Positions 1-8,021 of a DNA stretch of 64,000 nucleotides are shown here, piece after piece (position 1 is the stretch's first letter; the number at the start of each line of letters is the position of its first letter). A program made the translations under genes and the position numbers. Origin of the DNA: Vibrio mediterranei (lineage in GTDB: Bacteria; Pseudomonadota; Gammaproteobacteria; Enterobacterales; Vibrionaceae); assembly GCF_900088415.1 (NCBI RefSeq), contig NZ_FLLQ01000009.1, positions 124,001 to 188,000 of the forward strand, read 5' to 3'. The notes under the pieces were generated by a model. That model ran no database searches. It was given only the letters and a program-made list of their open reading frames with translations, and had not been told where the DNA came from.

Positions 1-874
1 ATACTGTGCTGCCTTCTATCAGAGGCAGTAGATCACGCTGTACACCTTCACGAGATACATCAGGGCCTGAGGCTTCGCCACGCTTACAGATTTTGTCGAT
101 CTCATCGATAAACACGATACCGTTGTTCTCAACGTTATAGATTGCTTGTTCTTTAAGCTCTTCTTGGTTTACCAGTTTAGCGGCTTCTTCTTCAGTGAGT
201 GCTTTGAAGGCATCTTTAATTTTCAGCTTGCGCTTTTTCTTGGTATCGCCACCTAGGTTTTGGAACATGCTTTGCAGCTGGTTGGTCATTTCTTCCATAC
301 CAGGAGGCGCCATGATTTCAACGCCCATTTGTGGAGCTGCTGTTTCGATGTCGATCTCTTTGTCGTCTAGCTTACCTTCGCGCAGTTTCTTGCGGAAAAT
401 CTGACGAGTGTTAGAAGAGCTCTCATCTTGCTGTTCGTTTTGACCCCAAGCGTCGCGAGCCGGTGGAAGTAGGGCATCAAGAATGCGCTCTTCGGCTTGC
501 TCTTCAGCGCGGAAGGTGACTTTTTCCATCGCTTGTTGATGTGTCATCTTAATCGCGACGTCAGTAAGGTCGCGAATGATGGTTTCAACTTCTTTGCCCA
601 CATAGCCCACTTCGGTGAACTTAGTTGCTTCTACTTTGATAAACGGTGCGTTAGCAAGTTTAGCTAGGCGGCGAGCGATTTCGGTTTTACCGACGCCCGT
701 TGGGCCAATCATTAGAATGTTTTTAGGTGATACTTCCGCACGCAAGCTCTCTTCAAGCTGCATACGACGCCAGCGGTTACGTAGTGCAATCGCCACTGAG
801 CGCTTTGCTTTATCTTGACCGATAATATGGCGGTTTAGTTCGTGAACAATCTCGCGTGGAGTCATCTCAGACAT
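1..874 (-). CDS. hslU: ATP-dependent protease ATPase subunit HslU (partial, N-terminal part)
   Basis: HslU is the AAA+ unfoldase that feeds substrates into the HslV peptidase in the cytoplasm. About 291 N-terminal residues lie in the window; the C-terminal third runs off the left edge. The reading frame begins MSEMTPREIVHELNRHIIGQ. It contains a Walker A motif (GPTGVGKT) near residue 60, the charged, variable I-domain in the middle, and a Walker B stretch (VFIDEIDK) near residue 255. The gene starts 46 bp after the hslV stop codon, so the two form the usual hslVU operon. Identity is very sure; only the truncation limits the call. Confidence 0.97.
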   Translation of the reverse strand, partial: MSEMTPREIVHELNRHIIGQDKAKRSVAIALRNRWRRMQLEESLRAEVSPKNILMIGPTGVGKTEIARRLAKLANAPFIKVEATKFTEVGYVGKEVETIIRDLTDVAIKMTHQQAMEKVTFRAEEQAEERILDALLPPARDAWGQNEQQDESSSNTRQIFRKKLREGKLDDKEIDIETAAPQMGVEIMAPPGMEEMTNQLQSMFQNLGGDTKKKRKLKIKDAFKALTEEEAAKLVNQEELKEQAIYNVENNGIVFIDEIDKICKRGEASGPDVSREGVQRDLLPLIEGSTV

Positions 875-920
875 AATTAATTCCTTACAAAAATTCAGAC
901 ACTATTTTGTTTTTTGGACG

Positions 921-1454
921 TTATTTCGCGTCACTTTCTAGTTCTTCAACAGTGTGATAATGGTTGGTGAAGACACAGATATCGCCAGCGATTTTCAGGG
1001 ATTTCTCTGCGATTTCACGTGCATCTAAATCGGTATTTTCAAGTAATGCTGTTGCTGCTGCTTGAGCAAAGTTGCCGCCTGAGCCAATAGCGATAAGGTC
1101 GTTTTCTGGCTGAACAACATCGCCGTTACCAGTGATGATCAGTGATGCGGTTTCATCAGCGACGGCCAATAACGCTTCCAGTTTACGCAGCGCACGATCA
1201 CTACGCCAATCTTTCGCCAGTTCGACTGCGGCCTTAGTTAGGTGGCCTTGGTGCATTTGCAGCTTGCTTTCAAAGCGCTCAAAAAGAGTAAACGCGTCAG
1301 CCGTACCGCCAGCGAAGCCTGCCAATACTTGGTTATTATAAAGTCTACGAACCTTGCGAGCGTTCCCTTTCATTACAGTGTTGCCTAGGGATACTTGTCC
1401 ATCACCAGCGATCACGACTTTGTTATTTCGGCGTACAGATACAATAGTAGTCAC
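921..1454 (-). CDS. hslV: ATP-dependent protease peptidase subunit HslV
   Basis: HslV is the proteasome-like threonine peptidase of the HslVU (ClpQY) heat-shock protease. At 177 residues it has the family length. It begins MTTIVSVRRNNKVVIAGDGQ: Thr2 becomes the N-terminal nucleophile after Met removal, and the GDGQ and GNT motifs of the beta-type subunit follow. The ATG is fixed by this N-terminus because extra residues would block catalysis. It leads the hslVU operon and has a good heat-shock promoter match at 1496-1524. The large repeat array lies just upstream of that promoter. Confidence 0.98.
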   Translation of the reverse strand: MTTIVSVRRNNKVVIAGDGQVSLGNTVMKGNARKVRRLYNNQVLAGFAGGTADAFTLFERFESKLQMHQGHLTKAAVELAKDWRSDRALRKLEALLAVADETASLIITGNGDVVQPENDLIAIGSGGNFAQAAATALLENTDLDAREIAEKSLKIAGDICVFTNHYHTVEELESDAK

Positions 1455-1495
1455 GACGTTTGCCTCATATTGGTTTCAATTCGGTTATGAAAGGG

Positions 1496-1524
1496 ATATG
1501 TGGACGAAGAAAAGGGATTTCAAG
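1496..1524 (-). promoter_or_regulatory. Candidate sigma-32 heat-shock promoter of hslVU
   Basis: On the minus strand CTTGAAA (complement of 1518-1524) is followed after 14 bases by CCACATAT (complement of 1496-1503). The known sigma-32 consensus is CTTGAAA, 13-14 bases, CCCCATnT, so the -35 is perfect and the -10 differs at one fixed position. It sits 42 bp upstream of the hslV start codon. HslVU is a classical heat-shock operon, which fits. Confidence 0.8.
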
Positions 1525-1566
1525 GGGAAGTAGGGTTATCCTGAGGGAGAATTATTTTTATAGGTT

Positions 1567-3110
1567 TTGTTATTCCGCTGGTTGTTCACCTACGCATACA
1601 GGAATCTTCTAGAGGCTTGGTATGAGTGGGGGAGTAGGCCCCTGCCTTCGCAGGGGAGACGAATAAGTTGGAGTAGTCTTGTACGCGGAATCTAAAGCAC
1701 TCGTCATTCCTGCGGGAGGTAAGAATCTTATAGAGGTTTGGTACGTGTGGGGAGTAGGCCCCTGTCTTCGCAGGGGAGACGAAAATTTGGAGTAGCCTTG
1801 TGTTCTAAATCCAGAGCATTCGTCATTCCTGCGAAAGGCAGGAATCTTATAGAGCTTTGGTACGTGTGGGGAGTAGGCCCCTGCCTTCGCAGGGGAGACG
1901 AAAATTTGGAGTAGCCTTGTGTTCTAAATCCAGAGCATTCGTCATTCCTGCGAAAGGCAGGAATCTTCTAGAGGCTTGGTATGTGTGGGGAGTAGGCCCC
2001 TGCCTTCGCAGGGGAGACGAAAAAGTTGGAGTAGTCTTGTACGCGGAATCTAAAGCACTCGTCATTCCTGCGGAAGACAGGAATCTTCTAGAGGCTTGGT
2101 ATGTGCGGGAAGTAGGCACCTGCCTTCGCAGGGGAGACGAAAAAGTTGGAGTAGCCTTGTGTGCTGAATCCAAAGCATTCGTCATTCCTGCGATAGGCAG
2201 GAATCTTCTAGAGGCTTGGTATGTGCGGGAAGTAGACCCCTGCCTTCGCAGGGGAGACGAAAAAGTTAGAGTAGCCTTGTGTGCTGAATCCAAAGCATTC
2301 GTCATTCCTGCGATAGGCAGGAATCTTCTAGAGGCTTGGTATGTGCGGGAAGTAGACCCCTGCCTTCGCAGGGGAGACGAATAAGTTGGAGTAGTCTTGT
2401 ACGCGGAATCTAAAGCACTCGTCATTCCTGCGGAAGACAGGAATCTTCTAGAGGCTTGGTATGTGCGGGAAGTAGGCACCTGCCTTCGCAGGGGAGACGA
2501 AAAAGTTGGAGTAGCCTTGTGTGCTGAATCCAAAGCATTCGTCATTCCTGCGATAGGCAGGAATCTTCTAGAGGCTTGGTATGTGCGGGAAGTAGACCCC
2601 TGCCTTCGCAGGGGAGACGAAAAAGTTAGAGTAGCCTTGTGTGCTGAATCCAAAGCATTCGTCATTCCTGCGATAGGCAGGAATCTTCTAGAGGCTTGGT
2701 ATGTGCGGGAAGTAGACCCCTGCCTTCGCAGGGGAGACGAATAAGTTGGAGTAGTCTTGTACGCGGAATCTAAAGCACTCGTCATTCCTGCGGAAGACAG
2801 GAATCTTCTAGAGGCTTGGTATGTGCGGGAAGTAGGCACCTGCCTTCGCAGGGGAGACGAAAAAGTTGGAGTAGCCTTGTGTGCTGAATCCAAAGCATTC
2901 GTCATTCCTGCGATAGGCAGGAATCTTCTAGAGGCTTGGTATGTGCGGGAAGTAGGCACCTGCCTTCGCAGGGGAGACGAAAAAGTTGGAGTAGCCTTGT
3001 GTGCTGAATCTAAAGTACTCGTCATTCCTGCGAAAGGCAGGAATCTTCTAGAGGCTTGGTAATGTGGGTAAGTAGCCCCCTGCTTATACAGGGGGCAGAA
3101 AATGTCGCGT
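1567..3110. repeat. Tandem array of 13 copies of a 120 bp double-hairpin repeat
   Basis: About 13 head-to-tail units with a 119-120 bp period fill the space between hslV and ftsN. Each unit carries two palindromes: ATTCCTGC-5 nt-GCAGGAAT and CCCCTGC-CTTC-GCAGGGG, joined by the conserved spacers TCTAGAGGCTTGGTATG and GGAGACGAAAAAGTTGGAG. Units at the edges are more diverged than those in the middle. The segment 2041-2400 is repeated exactly at 2401-2760 and again in part from 2761 to about 2954. Because 120 is a multiple of 3, long open frames exist on both strands (for example 1847-3025 on the minus strand), but they encode only a 40-residue arginine/serine-rich repeat and I do not call them genes. 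A lone related element lies at 50867-50960. Confidence 0.95.
2041..2954. repeat. 360 bp higher-order duplication inside the array
   Basis: Three consecutive 120 bp units, told apart by small differences (GGAAGACAG versus GATAGGCAG; GTAGGCACC versus GTAGACCCC; AATAAG versus AAAAAG), form a 360 bp block. 2041-2400 and 2401-2760 read identically base for base, and a third copy matches up to about 2954. This points to recent block duplication by slippage or unequal exchange. Confidence 0.9.
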
Positions 3111-3121
3111 TTAGGAGTAAG

Positions 3122-3670
3122 CTACTGCGAATCCTTCCAAATCGCACACGGCTCTATTTTGGCGCGTTGCAGTTTGTGTTTATCTCGCTCAGCGTCACGT
3201 TTGAGTGAGTAAGGGCCTAGAACCACTCGGAACCAACTGCTGCCTTCTTTCTTACGAATCGTACTTGAGAGTCCTTGGAAGGCAATATCAAGCTTACGTG
3301 CTTCGGCTTGAGCCATGGTTTTGTAGGCGCCACACTGCATGATGTACGGAATCTTTGAAACCACTTGCTCTTTGGCTTTTACTTCAACTTCACGTTGCGG
3401 CAGGGTATCGACATAGTCCCACTTCTCTTCTGGCGGAGGTGGAATTGGCTTAGCCGGTTTAGGCTTTGGCTTGGTGACTGGCTTTGTCGCTGCTGGTGTC
3501 GGCTTTGGTGGCTCTGGGTCATTACTTAATGTGTAAAGACCATAGCCAAAAACGCCCGCGAGCACGATCGCCAATAGCCCACTGCGCCATGGTTTTTTGC
3601 CGGAAGGTTTCTTTTTTGCTGGTCGGCGACTGGTGCCTTTGCCACGCCTTACATAGTCTCGGTTTGCCAC
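3122..3670 (-). CDS. ftsN: Cell division protein FtsN
   Basis: FtsN is the late divisome protein that triggers septal peptidoglycan synthesis through FtsQLB/FtsWI. The 182-residue protein is bitopic: a basic cytoplasmic N-terminus (MANRDYVRRGKGTSRRPAKK), one membrane span at about residues 30-48, a proline/lysine-rich periplasmic linker at about 52-90, and a C-terminal SPOR domain (about 105-180) that binds denuded glycan at the septum. It is short compared with the E. coli protein (319 residues), mainly in the linker, as is usual in vibrios. It lies downstream of cytR in the same orientation, as in E. coli (priA-cytR-ftsN-hslVU). Confidence 0.95.
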   Translation of the reverse strand: MANRDYVRRGKGTSRRPAKKKPSGKKPWRSGLLAIVLAGVFGYGLYTLSNDPEPPKPTPAATKPVTKPKPKPAKPIPPPPEEKWDYVDTLPQREVEVKAKEQVVSKIPYIMQCGAYKTMAQAEARKLDIAFQGLSSTIRKKEGSSWFRVVLGPYSLKRDAERDKHKLQRAKIEPCAIWKDSQ

Positions 3671-3752
3671 GAAGATAGGTTCTAAATTGAATTAAATAAC
3701 TGACCTCATGGTAAATACCACAAGGTCAAGTTGCAAGTCAGTATCGTGCTAA

Positions 3753-4760
3753 CTATAGGATTCTTGGAGGAGCAGCACTGTCACGGATCACAAGTTCAGT
3801 ATCAAGTAACCTCGATCCCGCTCGAACATCGGCGCCTTTCAGTACTTCTAACATCATGTACATGGCTTGGCGGCCAATCTCATAACGAGGTTGTGAGACT
3901 GTGGTAAGCGGAGGATCGCAATACTGAGCGAACTGAATGTCATCGAAACCAACTACGGAAAGATCTTGAGGAACTCGCAGCCCCAGTTTCTTCGCTTCTT
4001 GCATCGCGCCAATGGCCATGATGTCGTTATGACAGAAAATGGCTGTTGGAGGCTCCGGCAGGGCAAGTAGGCTGCGAATCAAACGTGCACCCGCTTCAAA
4101 GGTAAAGTCACCTTTCACCGTGTACGCAGGATTCATTTGCAGTCCGGCTCTTCGCAACGCTTGCTGGTAACCTTGCTGTCTAAAGCGGCATAAAAATGCG
4201 GTGTCAGGTCCTGAAATCTGGGCGATACGCTTATGGCCCAATTGCGACAAATAGTTTACTGCTTCAAAGGCTGAGGTCAGGTTGTCGATATGAACGGTAG
4301 GGAGCTCAAGTTCAGGAGCAAACTCACAGGCCATAACGATGGGAGGTAAGTTTTTCTGTTCTGGCTTACTGATATCAAAAGGCAAGTCGGTGCCGAGTAA
4401 AAGCATGCCATCCGCTTGCTTAGTGAAGACCAAGTTCACAAACGAGGTTTCACGCTTTTTCGATTGTCCGCTATCTCCTAGTAGAACCAAATACCCATGT
4501 TCCATTGCCGCATCTTCGATACCACGAATGATCTCCGAAAAGTACGGGTCACAGATGTCTGGCACTATGGTAACGATCGTCTTGGATTCATTCCTACGTA
4601 AGTTACGCGCCAGAGAATTAGGAGAATAGCCAGCTTCGAGAACGGCATCTTCGACTCGCTTTCGAGTAGATGATGAGACCTTCTCGGGATTCATCAATGC
4701 TCTTGATACCGTAGCCGTTGAGACGCCTGCAAGCTGGGCAACATCCTTCATTGTCGCCAT
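3753..4760 (-). CDS. cytR: LacI-family transcriptional regulator CytR
   Basis: CytR represses nucleoside uptake and catabolism together with CRP; in vibrios it also affects competence and biofilm. The 335-residue protein has the LacI layout: an N-terminal helix-turn-helix (MKDVAQLAGVSTATVSRAL, residues 4-22), the hinge helix (NSLARNLR, near 48-55), and a periplasmic-binding-like effector domain to the C-terminus. Its place between priA and ftsN matches E. coli cytR. The 270 bp upstream holds a perfect CRP box and a CytR-like palindrome, suggesting CRP activation and autoregulation. Confidence 0.95.
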   Translation of the reverse strand: MATMKDVAQLAGVSTATVSRALMNPEKVSSSTRKRVEDAVLEAGYSPNSLARNLRRNESKTIVTIVPDICDPYFSEIIRGIEDAAMEHGYLVLLGDSGQSKKRETSFVNLVFTKQADGMLLLGTDLPFDISKPEQKNLPPIVMACEFAPELELPTVHIDNLTSAFEAVNYLSQLGHKRIAQISGPDTAFLCRFRQQGYQQALRRAGLQMNPAYTVKGDFTFEAGARLIRSLLALPEPPTAIFCHNDIMAIGAMQEAKKLGLRVPQDLSVVGFDDIQFAQYCDPPLTTVSQPRYEIGRQAMYMMLEVLKGADVRAGSRLLDTELVIRDSAAPPRIL

Positions 4761-4878
4761 AAACGTGAGTCCTCTTATTTTCAGTGTGACTAATTAGACT
4801 GCGACTTATTATGTTTTATTATGCAATCTAACGGGTTATAACTTGGTTAAATGTTTCATTTATCTAATAAATAGCGCG

Positions 4879-4894
4879 AATGAAACGTTTGCTT
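4879..4894. promoter_or_regulatory. LacI/PurR-like operator upstream of cytR
   Basis: On the minus strand this reads AAGCAAACGTTTCATT. It matches 12 of 16 positions of the PurR consensus ACGCAAACGTTTGCGT, including the central CAAACGTTT core typical of LacI-family operators. It lies about 120 bp upstream of the cytR start. PurR, CytR or another LacI-type protein could bind it; the sequence does not decide which. Confidence 0.4.
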
Positions 4895-4960
4895 TAATGA
4901 TGAACTATTAATAAATATTATTCATTTATCTACGGAAAGTTACGGGCTGATTAACATATT

Positions 4961-4988
4961 TTGCATTGCAATTGTGAAGCTTATCACA
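4961..4988. promoter_or_regulatory. CRP site with adjacent CytR-like palindrome
   Basis: 4973-4988 reads TGTGAAGCTTATCACA, a perfect TGTGA-N6-TCACA CRP box. Two bases away, 4961-4971 reads TTGCATTGCAA, a palindrome built from the TTGCA motif that CytR recognises next to CRP. It lies about 210 bp upstream of cytR and 44 bp downstream of the priA stop codon. The distance to the start codon is long, so a distal promoter is implied. Confidence 0.7.
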
Positions 4989-5031
4989 ACTAGAGCTAGT
5001 TATAGTTTTGAAATTAATCAATTCTTACCGT

Positions 5032-7266
5032 TTAGCTGAGATCTTGTGGCTCGATATCCATCGACCAGCGAACTTTCTTTGCGAGTGGCAGTTGCGCGAT
5101 GACGGGCTTCGCGCTGGTGACGATTTTCTGCATCAATGGACGCGTGGGTACTTGAAGCATTAGCTGCCATCTTGCTTTCCCTGCTCGCTTAGCAATAGGT
5201 GCTGGTGTAGGACCTAACACCATCGAATGATGATCAAATAACGGATGCGCCTCAAGTGAATGTCTCACTTGACGCAAAAACGCCTCAACGTCATTGCTGT
5301 TGTTAGCTTCGGCACGAATCAAAGTGAGGAAGCTAAACGGTGGCAGCATAGCCAATTTGCGCTCTTCAATCACGGTTTCTGCAAAATGACGATAGTCTTT
5401 ATGCAGTAGTGATTGCAGCAGAGGGTGGTCGGGGTGGTGCGTTTGCAGTAGCACTTCACCGGGTTTACTTGCTCGGCCCGCGCGGCCAGCCACTTGGATG
5501 AAGAGCTGTGCCAGTCTTTCTGACGCTCTGAAATCGCTGCTGTATAGCGAGCCGTCGACATCTAATAATGCCACCAAGGTCACGTTCGGGAAGTGGTGAC
5601 CCTTGGCGAGCATTTGCGTACCAATCAGTATTTGGTATTCATTCTTTTTAATCGCCTCAAGCGCACTCTCAAGGCTGCCTTTACGACGAGTGCTGTCTCT
5701 ATCAATTCGAATGGTATTAAAATCAGGGAACAGACTTTCAAGCTGTGCTTCAAGCTGCTCGGTACCCACACCAACTGTAACAAGCTGATTGGAGCCACAG
5801 CTTTCGCACTGATGAATCGTGGGTCGCTGTGAACCACAGTGGTGGCAGCGAATCTCATTACTAGATTGATGGTAGGTGTAGTAGGCGTCGCAGCGACGGC
5901 ATTCAGCGGTCCATCCGCATTCATGACACATCAACGCTGGGCTGAAACCTCGACGGTTAAGAAACAGCATTACCTGATTGCCCAGTTCTAAGTGGCGACG
6001 TATCTCAGCAATAAGGGGAGCGGACAACCCCGCTTCTAAGTATTGCCCTTTGACATCGATAACCTTGTTGGTCGTTGGCACTGCAAGACCTGCGCGTTGG
6101 CTCAAAATCAAATGGTGATACTTACCACTCAGCGCGTTTTGCAGAGTTTCTATCGATGGTGTTGCAGAACCAAGTACAATTGGAATCTGTTCTTTATTGG
6201 CACGCATGACGGCTACGTCACGAGCGTGGTAACGCAGGCTATCTTGCTGTTTATATGAAGTGTCGTGTTCTTCATCGACGATAATAATGCCGAGATCAGC
6301 AAATGGTGTGAGTAATGCCGAGCGTGTGCCTATAACAATCCCCGCAACTTTATCACGAGCGCTCAACCACGCATTCAACCGTTCGGTATCGTTGAGCCCA
6401 GAGTGAATAACTTCAATAGGCACGTTGAAACGCTTTTTAAAGCGGTTAATGGTTTGTGGTGTTAAACCAATCTCTGGCACTAAGACAAGCGCTTGCTGCC
6501 CGCGCTCAAGTACTGGTGCGATCATTTGCAGATAAACTTCGGTTTTTCCCGAACCTGTCACCCCTTCTAGCAAGTAGCAGCCGAATTCGGTTTGGCTATT
6601 CACTGACGCGATCGCTACAGCTTGTTCAGCATTCAGCCTCAGCTCTGTCGGTGGGTTGGTCATCGTTTCTGGCCAACGTGGAGTAGGGGCTAGCTTCTCA
6701 TGCGATTCAATCCAGCCTTTCTCAGTCAGTGTTTTTAAGACACTAGAGCTGACTTCATTATCAATGAACGCCTGATGAGCACAAGGGCCAGACTCCAGCA
6801 TATGCATGACTTTTGCTTGTTGCACAGCTCGTCCAAACCCAGCCATGAGCTGATTCTTGCCTGCTTCTGTAATACGCCACTCAACGGTAGCAGCAAACTC
6901 TGCAGGCTTTCCTTTGCGCAATGACGAGGGTAGAGCGTTGTTTAACGTGTCGCCCAATGGGTGTTGATAGTATTGGCTACACCAAGAGATCAGCTCGAAC
7001 AGTGGCTTTGGCCAGACTGGGCTGGTATCAAGTGCCGCTTTGATGGGCTTGAGCTGATCAATAGGGAAGTCTGATTGGTGGCTGAATTGAGTGACAATAC
7101 CAACTAAGGTCTGGCGTCCAAAAGGCACAGATACTCGGCCGCCCACCACAGGGAAAAGGTGCGTTGGGACTAGATAATCGAACTGTTTATCCAGTGGCAC
7201 TGGCAGTGCAACACGAGCTACGTTTGGGCGCATAGTGGAATCGATATTGTTCAAAGAGAGCGCCAT
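5032..7266 (-). CDS. priA: Primosomal protein N' (replication restart helicase PriA)
   Basis: PriA recognises stalled or recombined forks and reloads DnaB. It has the N-terminal 3' DNA-binding domain, a DEAH-type helicase with Walker A (GVTGSGKT, near residue 240) and DEEH box (IIVDEEHD), a cysteine-rich zinc insert (CHECGWTAECRRCD then CHHCG and CESCG), and the helicase C-terminal half. Two starts are possible: the ATG at 7266 (744 residues, preceded by a weak AGG) and an in-frame ATG at 7233 (733 residues) that gives the usual N-terminus MRPNVARVALPVPLDKQFDY and the E. coli length. I list the longer form; the shorter one may be right. Confidence 0.96.
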   Translation of the reverse strand: MALSLNNIDSTMRPNVARVALPVPLDKQFDYLVPTHLFPVVGGRVSVPFGRQTLVGIVTQFSHQSDFPIDQLKPIKAALDTSPVWPKPLFELISWCSQYYQHPLGDTLNNALPSSLRKGKPAEFAATVEWRITEAGKNQLMAGFGRAVQQAKVMHMLESGPCAHQAFIDNEVSSSVLKTLTEKGWIESHEKLAPTPRWPETMTNPPTELRLNAEQAVAIASVNSQTEFGCYLLEGVTGSGKTEVYLQMIAPVLERGQQALVLVPEIGLTPQTINRFKKRFNVPIEVIHSGLNDTERLNAWLSARDKVAGIVIGTRSALLTPFADLGIIIVDEEHDTSYKQQDSLRYHARDVAVMRANKEQIPIVLGSATPSIETLQNALSGKYHHLILSQRAGLAVPTTNKVIDVKGQYLEAGLSAPLIAEIRRHLELGNQVMLFLNRRGFSPALMCHECGWTAECRRCDAYYTYHQSSNEIRCHHCGSQRPTIHQCESCGSNQLVTVGVGTEQLEAQLESLFPDFNTIRIDRDSTRRKGSLESALEAIKKNEYQILIGTQMLAKGHHFPNVTLVALLDVDGSLYSSDFRASERLAQLFIQVAGRAGRASKPGEVLLQTHHPDHPLLQSLLHKDYRHFAETVIEERKLAMLPPFSFLTLIRAEANNSNDVEAFLRQVRHSLEAHPLFDHHSMVLGPTPAPIAKRAGKARWQLMLQVPTRPLMQKIVTSAKPVIAQLPLAKKVRWSMDIEPQDLS

Positions 7267-7464
7267 TCTACCTAGCTATGTCCATTAGGAGAAACCGTTA
7301 ATTGAATAAACTGAGTCAATCCACCTAAAGGTGGCGAAAAAAGTGGCAATTTTAGTTGATCCTAAAGGCACTATTCATTACTATACTGCGCCTTGATGGT
7401 ATGGCTTGTTCTACATTTATTGCAGTAACAGCGATATCATAAGTCTTTTATTAAACTACGTGTG

Positions 7465-7493
7465 GTGTCCGGCTTAGAATCGGATGGCGACAC
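7465..7493 (+). promoter_or_regulatory. Structured 5' leader of rpmE
   Basis: A GTGTC...GACAC stem (7465-7469 with 7489-7493) enclosing a G/C-rich loop sits 23 bases before the rpmE ATG. Gammaproteobacterial rpmE mRNAs are known to carry an autoregulatory L31 leader, and this is where one would be expected. I recognise the position and the hairpin but not every conserved base. Confidence 0.45.
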
Positions 7494-7516
7494 GGCCTAA
7501 ACTTTGAGGTTTCCCC

Positions 7517-7735
7517 ATGAAAGCTGGTATCCACCCAGAATACAAAGCAGTAACAGCAACTTGCTCTTGCGGCAACACATTCGAATTCAACTCTACTCTA
7601 GGTAAAGATTCTATCCACCTAGACGTATGTGACAAGTGCCACCCATTCTACACTGGTAAGCAACGTATCGTTGATACAGGCGGCCGTGTTGATCGCTTCA
7701 ACAAGCGTTTCGGTGCTCTATCTAGCAAGAAGTAA
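7517..7735 (+). CDS. rpmE: Large ribosomal subunit protein bL31
   Basis: This is the 72-residue zinc-binding (C+) form of L31, at the subunit bridge of the 70S ribosome. The ligands are visible: CSCG at residues 16-19 region and CDKC near 37-40. The start has a GAGG Shine-Dalgarno eight bases upstream. It is divergent from priA, as in E. coli, and ends in its own strong terminator. In many bacteria this form is replaced by a zinc-free paralogue under zinc limitation. Confidence 0.98.
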   Translation: MKAGIHPEYKAVTATCSCGNTFEFNSTLGKDSIHLDVCDKCHPFYTGKQRIVDTGGRVDRFNKRFGALSSKK

Positions 7736-7756
7736 TCTTACTTTTGCAGATTCTAG

Positions 7757-7787
7757 AAAAGGACGCTTCGGCGTCCTTTTTGTTTTG
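7757..7787 (+). terminator. Rho-independent terminator after rpmE
   Basis: AAAAGGACGC, loop TTCG, GCGTCCTTTT, then TGTTTTG. It is a perfect 10 bp stem with a UUCG tetraloop. Confidence 0.95.
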
Positions 7788-8021
7788 AGGCAAAAATAAA
7801 ACAATTCTGTATACAATCCATTCAAAATTCTAACTATCTAGCGTAGTATTAATAAATCAGAGTGACGAACCGCTGTCACACAGACCATGCGTAAGTATCC
7901 CCGTTCGTGTTGTTCACTCTGTTGAGTCTGTAACCCTTTAGAAGCAAAGCTAATAATTACAAAGCGGTTTATACTCACACATTCAGTCTTTAATACTCGT
8001 AGAATAAGCAGGATTGCCACC

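Noticed and set aside
1847..3025. 392-codon open frame on the minus strand as a repeat protein
   Set aside because: It lies wholly in non-coding tandem repeats, has no ribosome site, and other frames of the array are open too because the period is divisible by three.
1567..3110. CRISPR-like regular array
   Set aside because: The whole 120 bp unit is conserved including what would be spacers, the period is far too long, and no cas gene is near.
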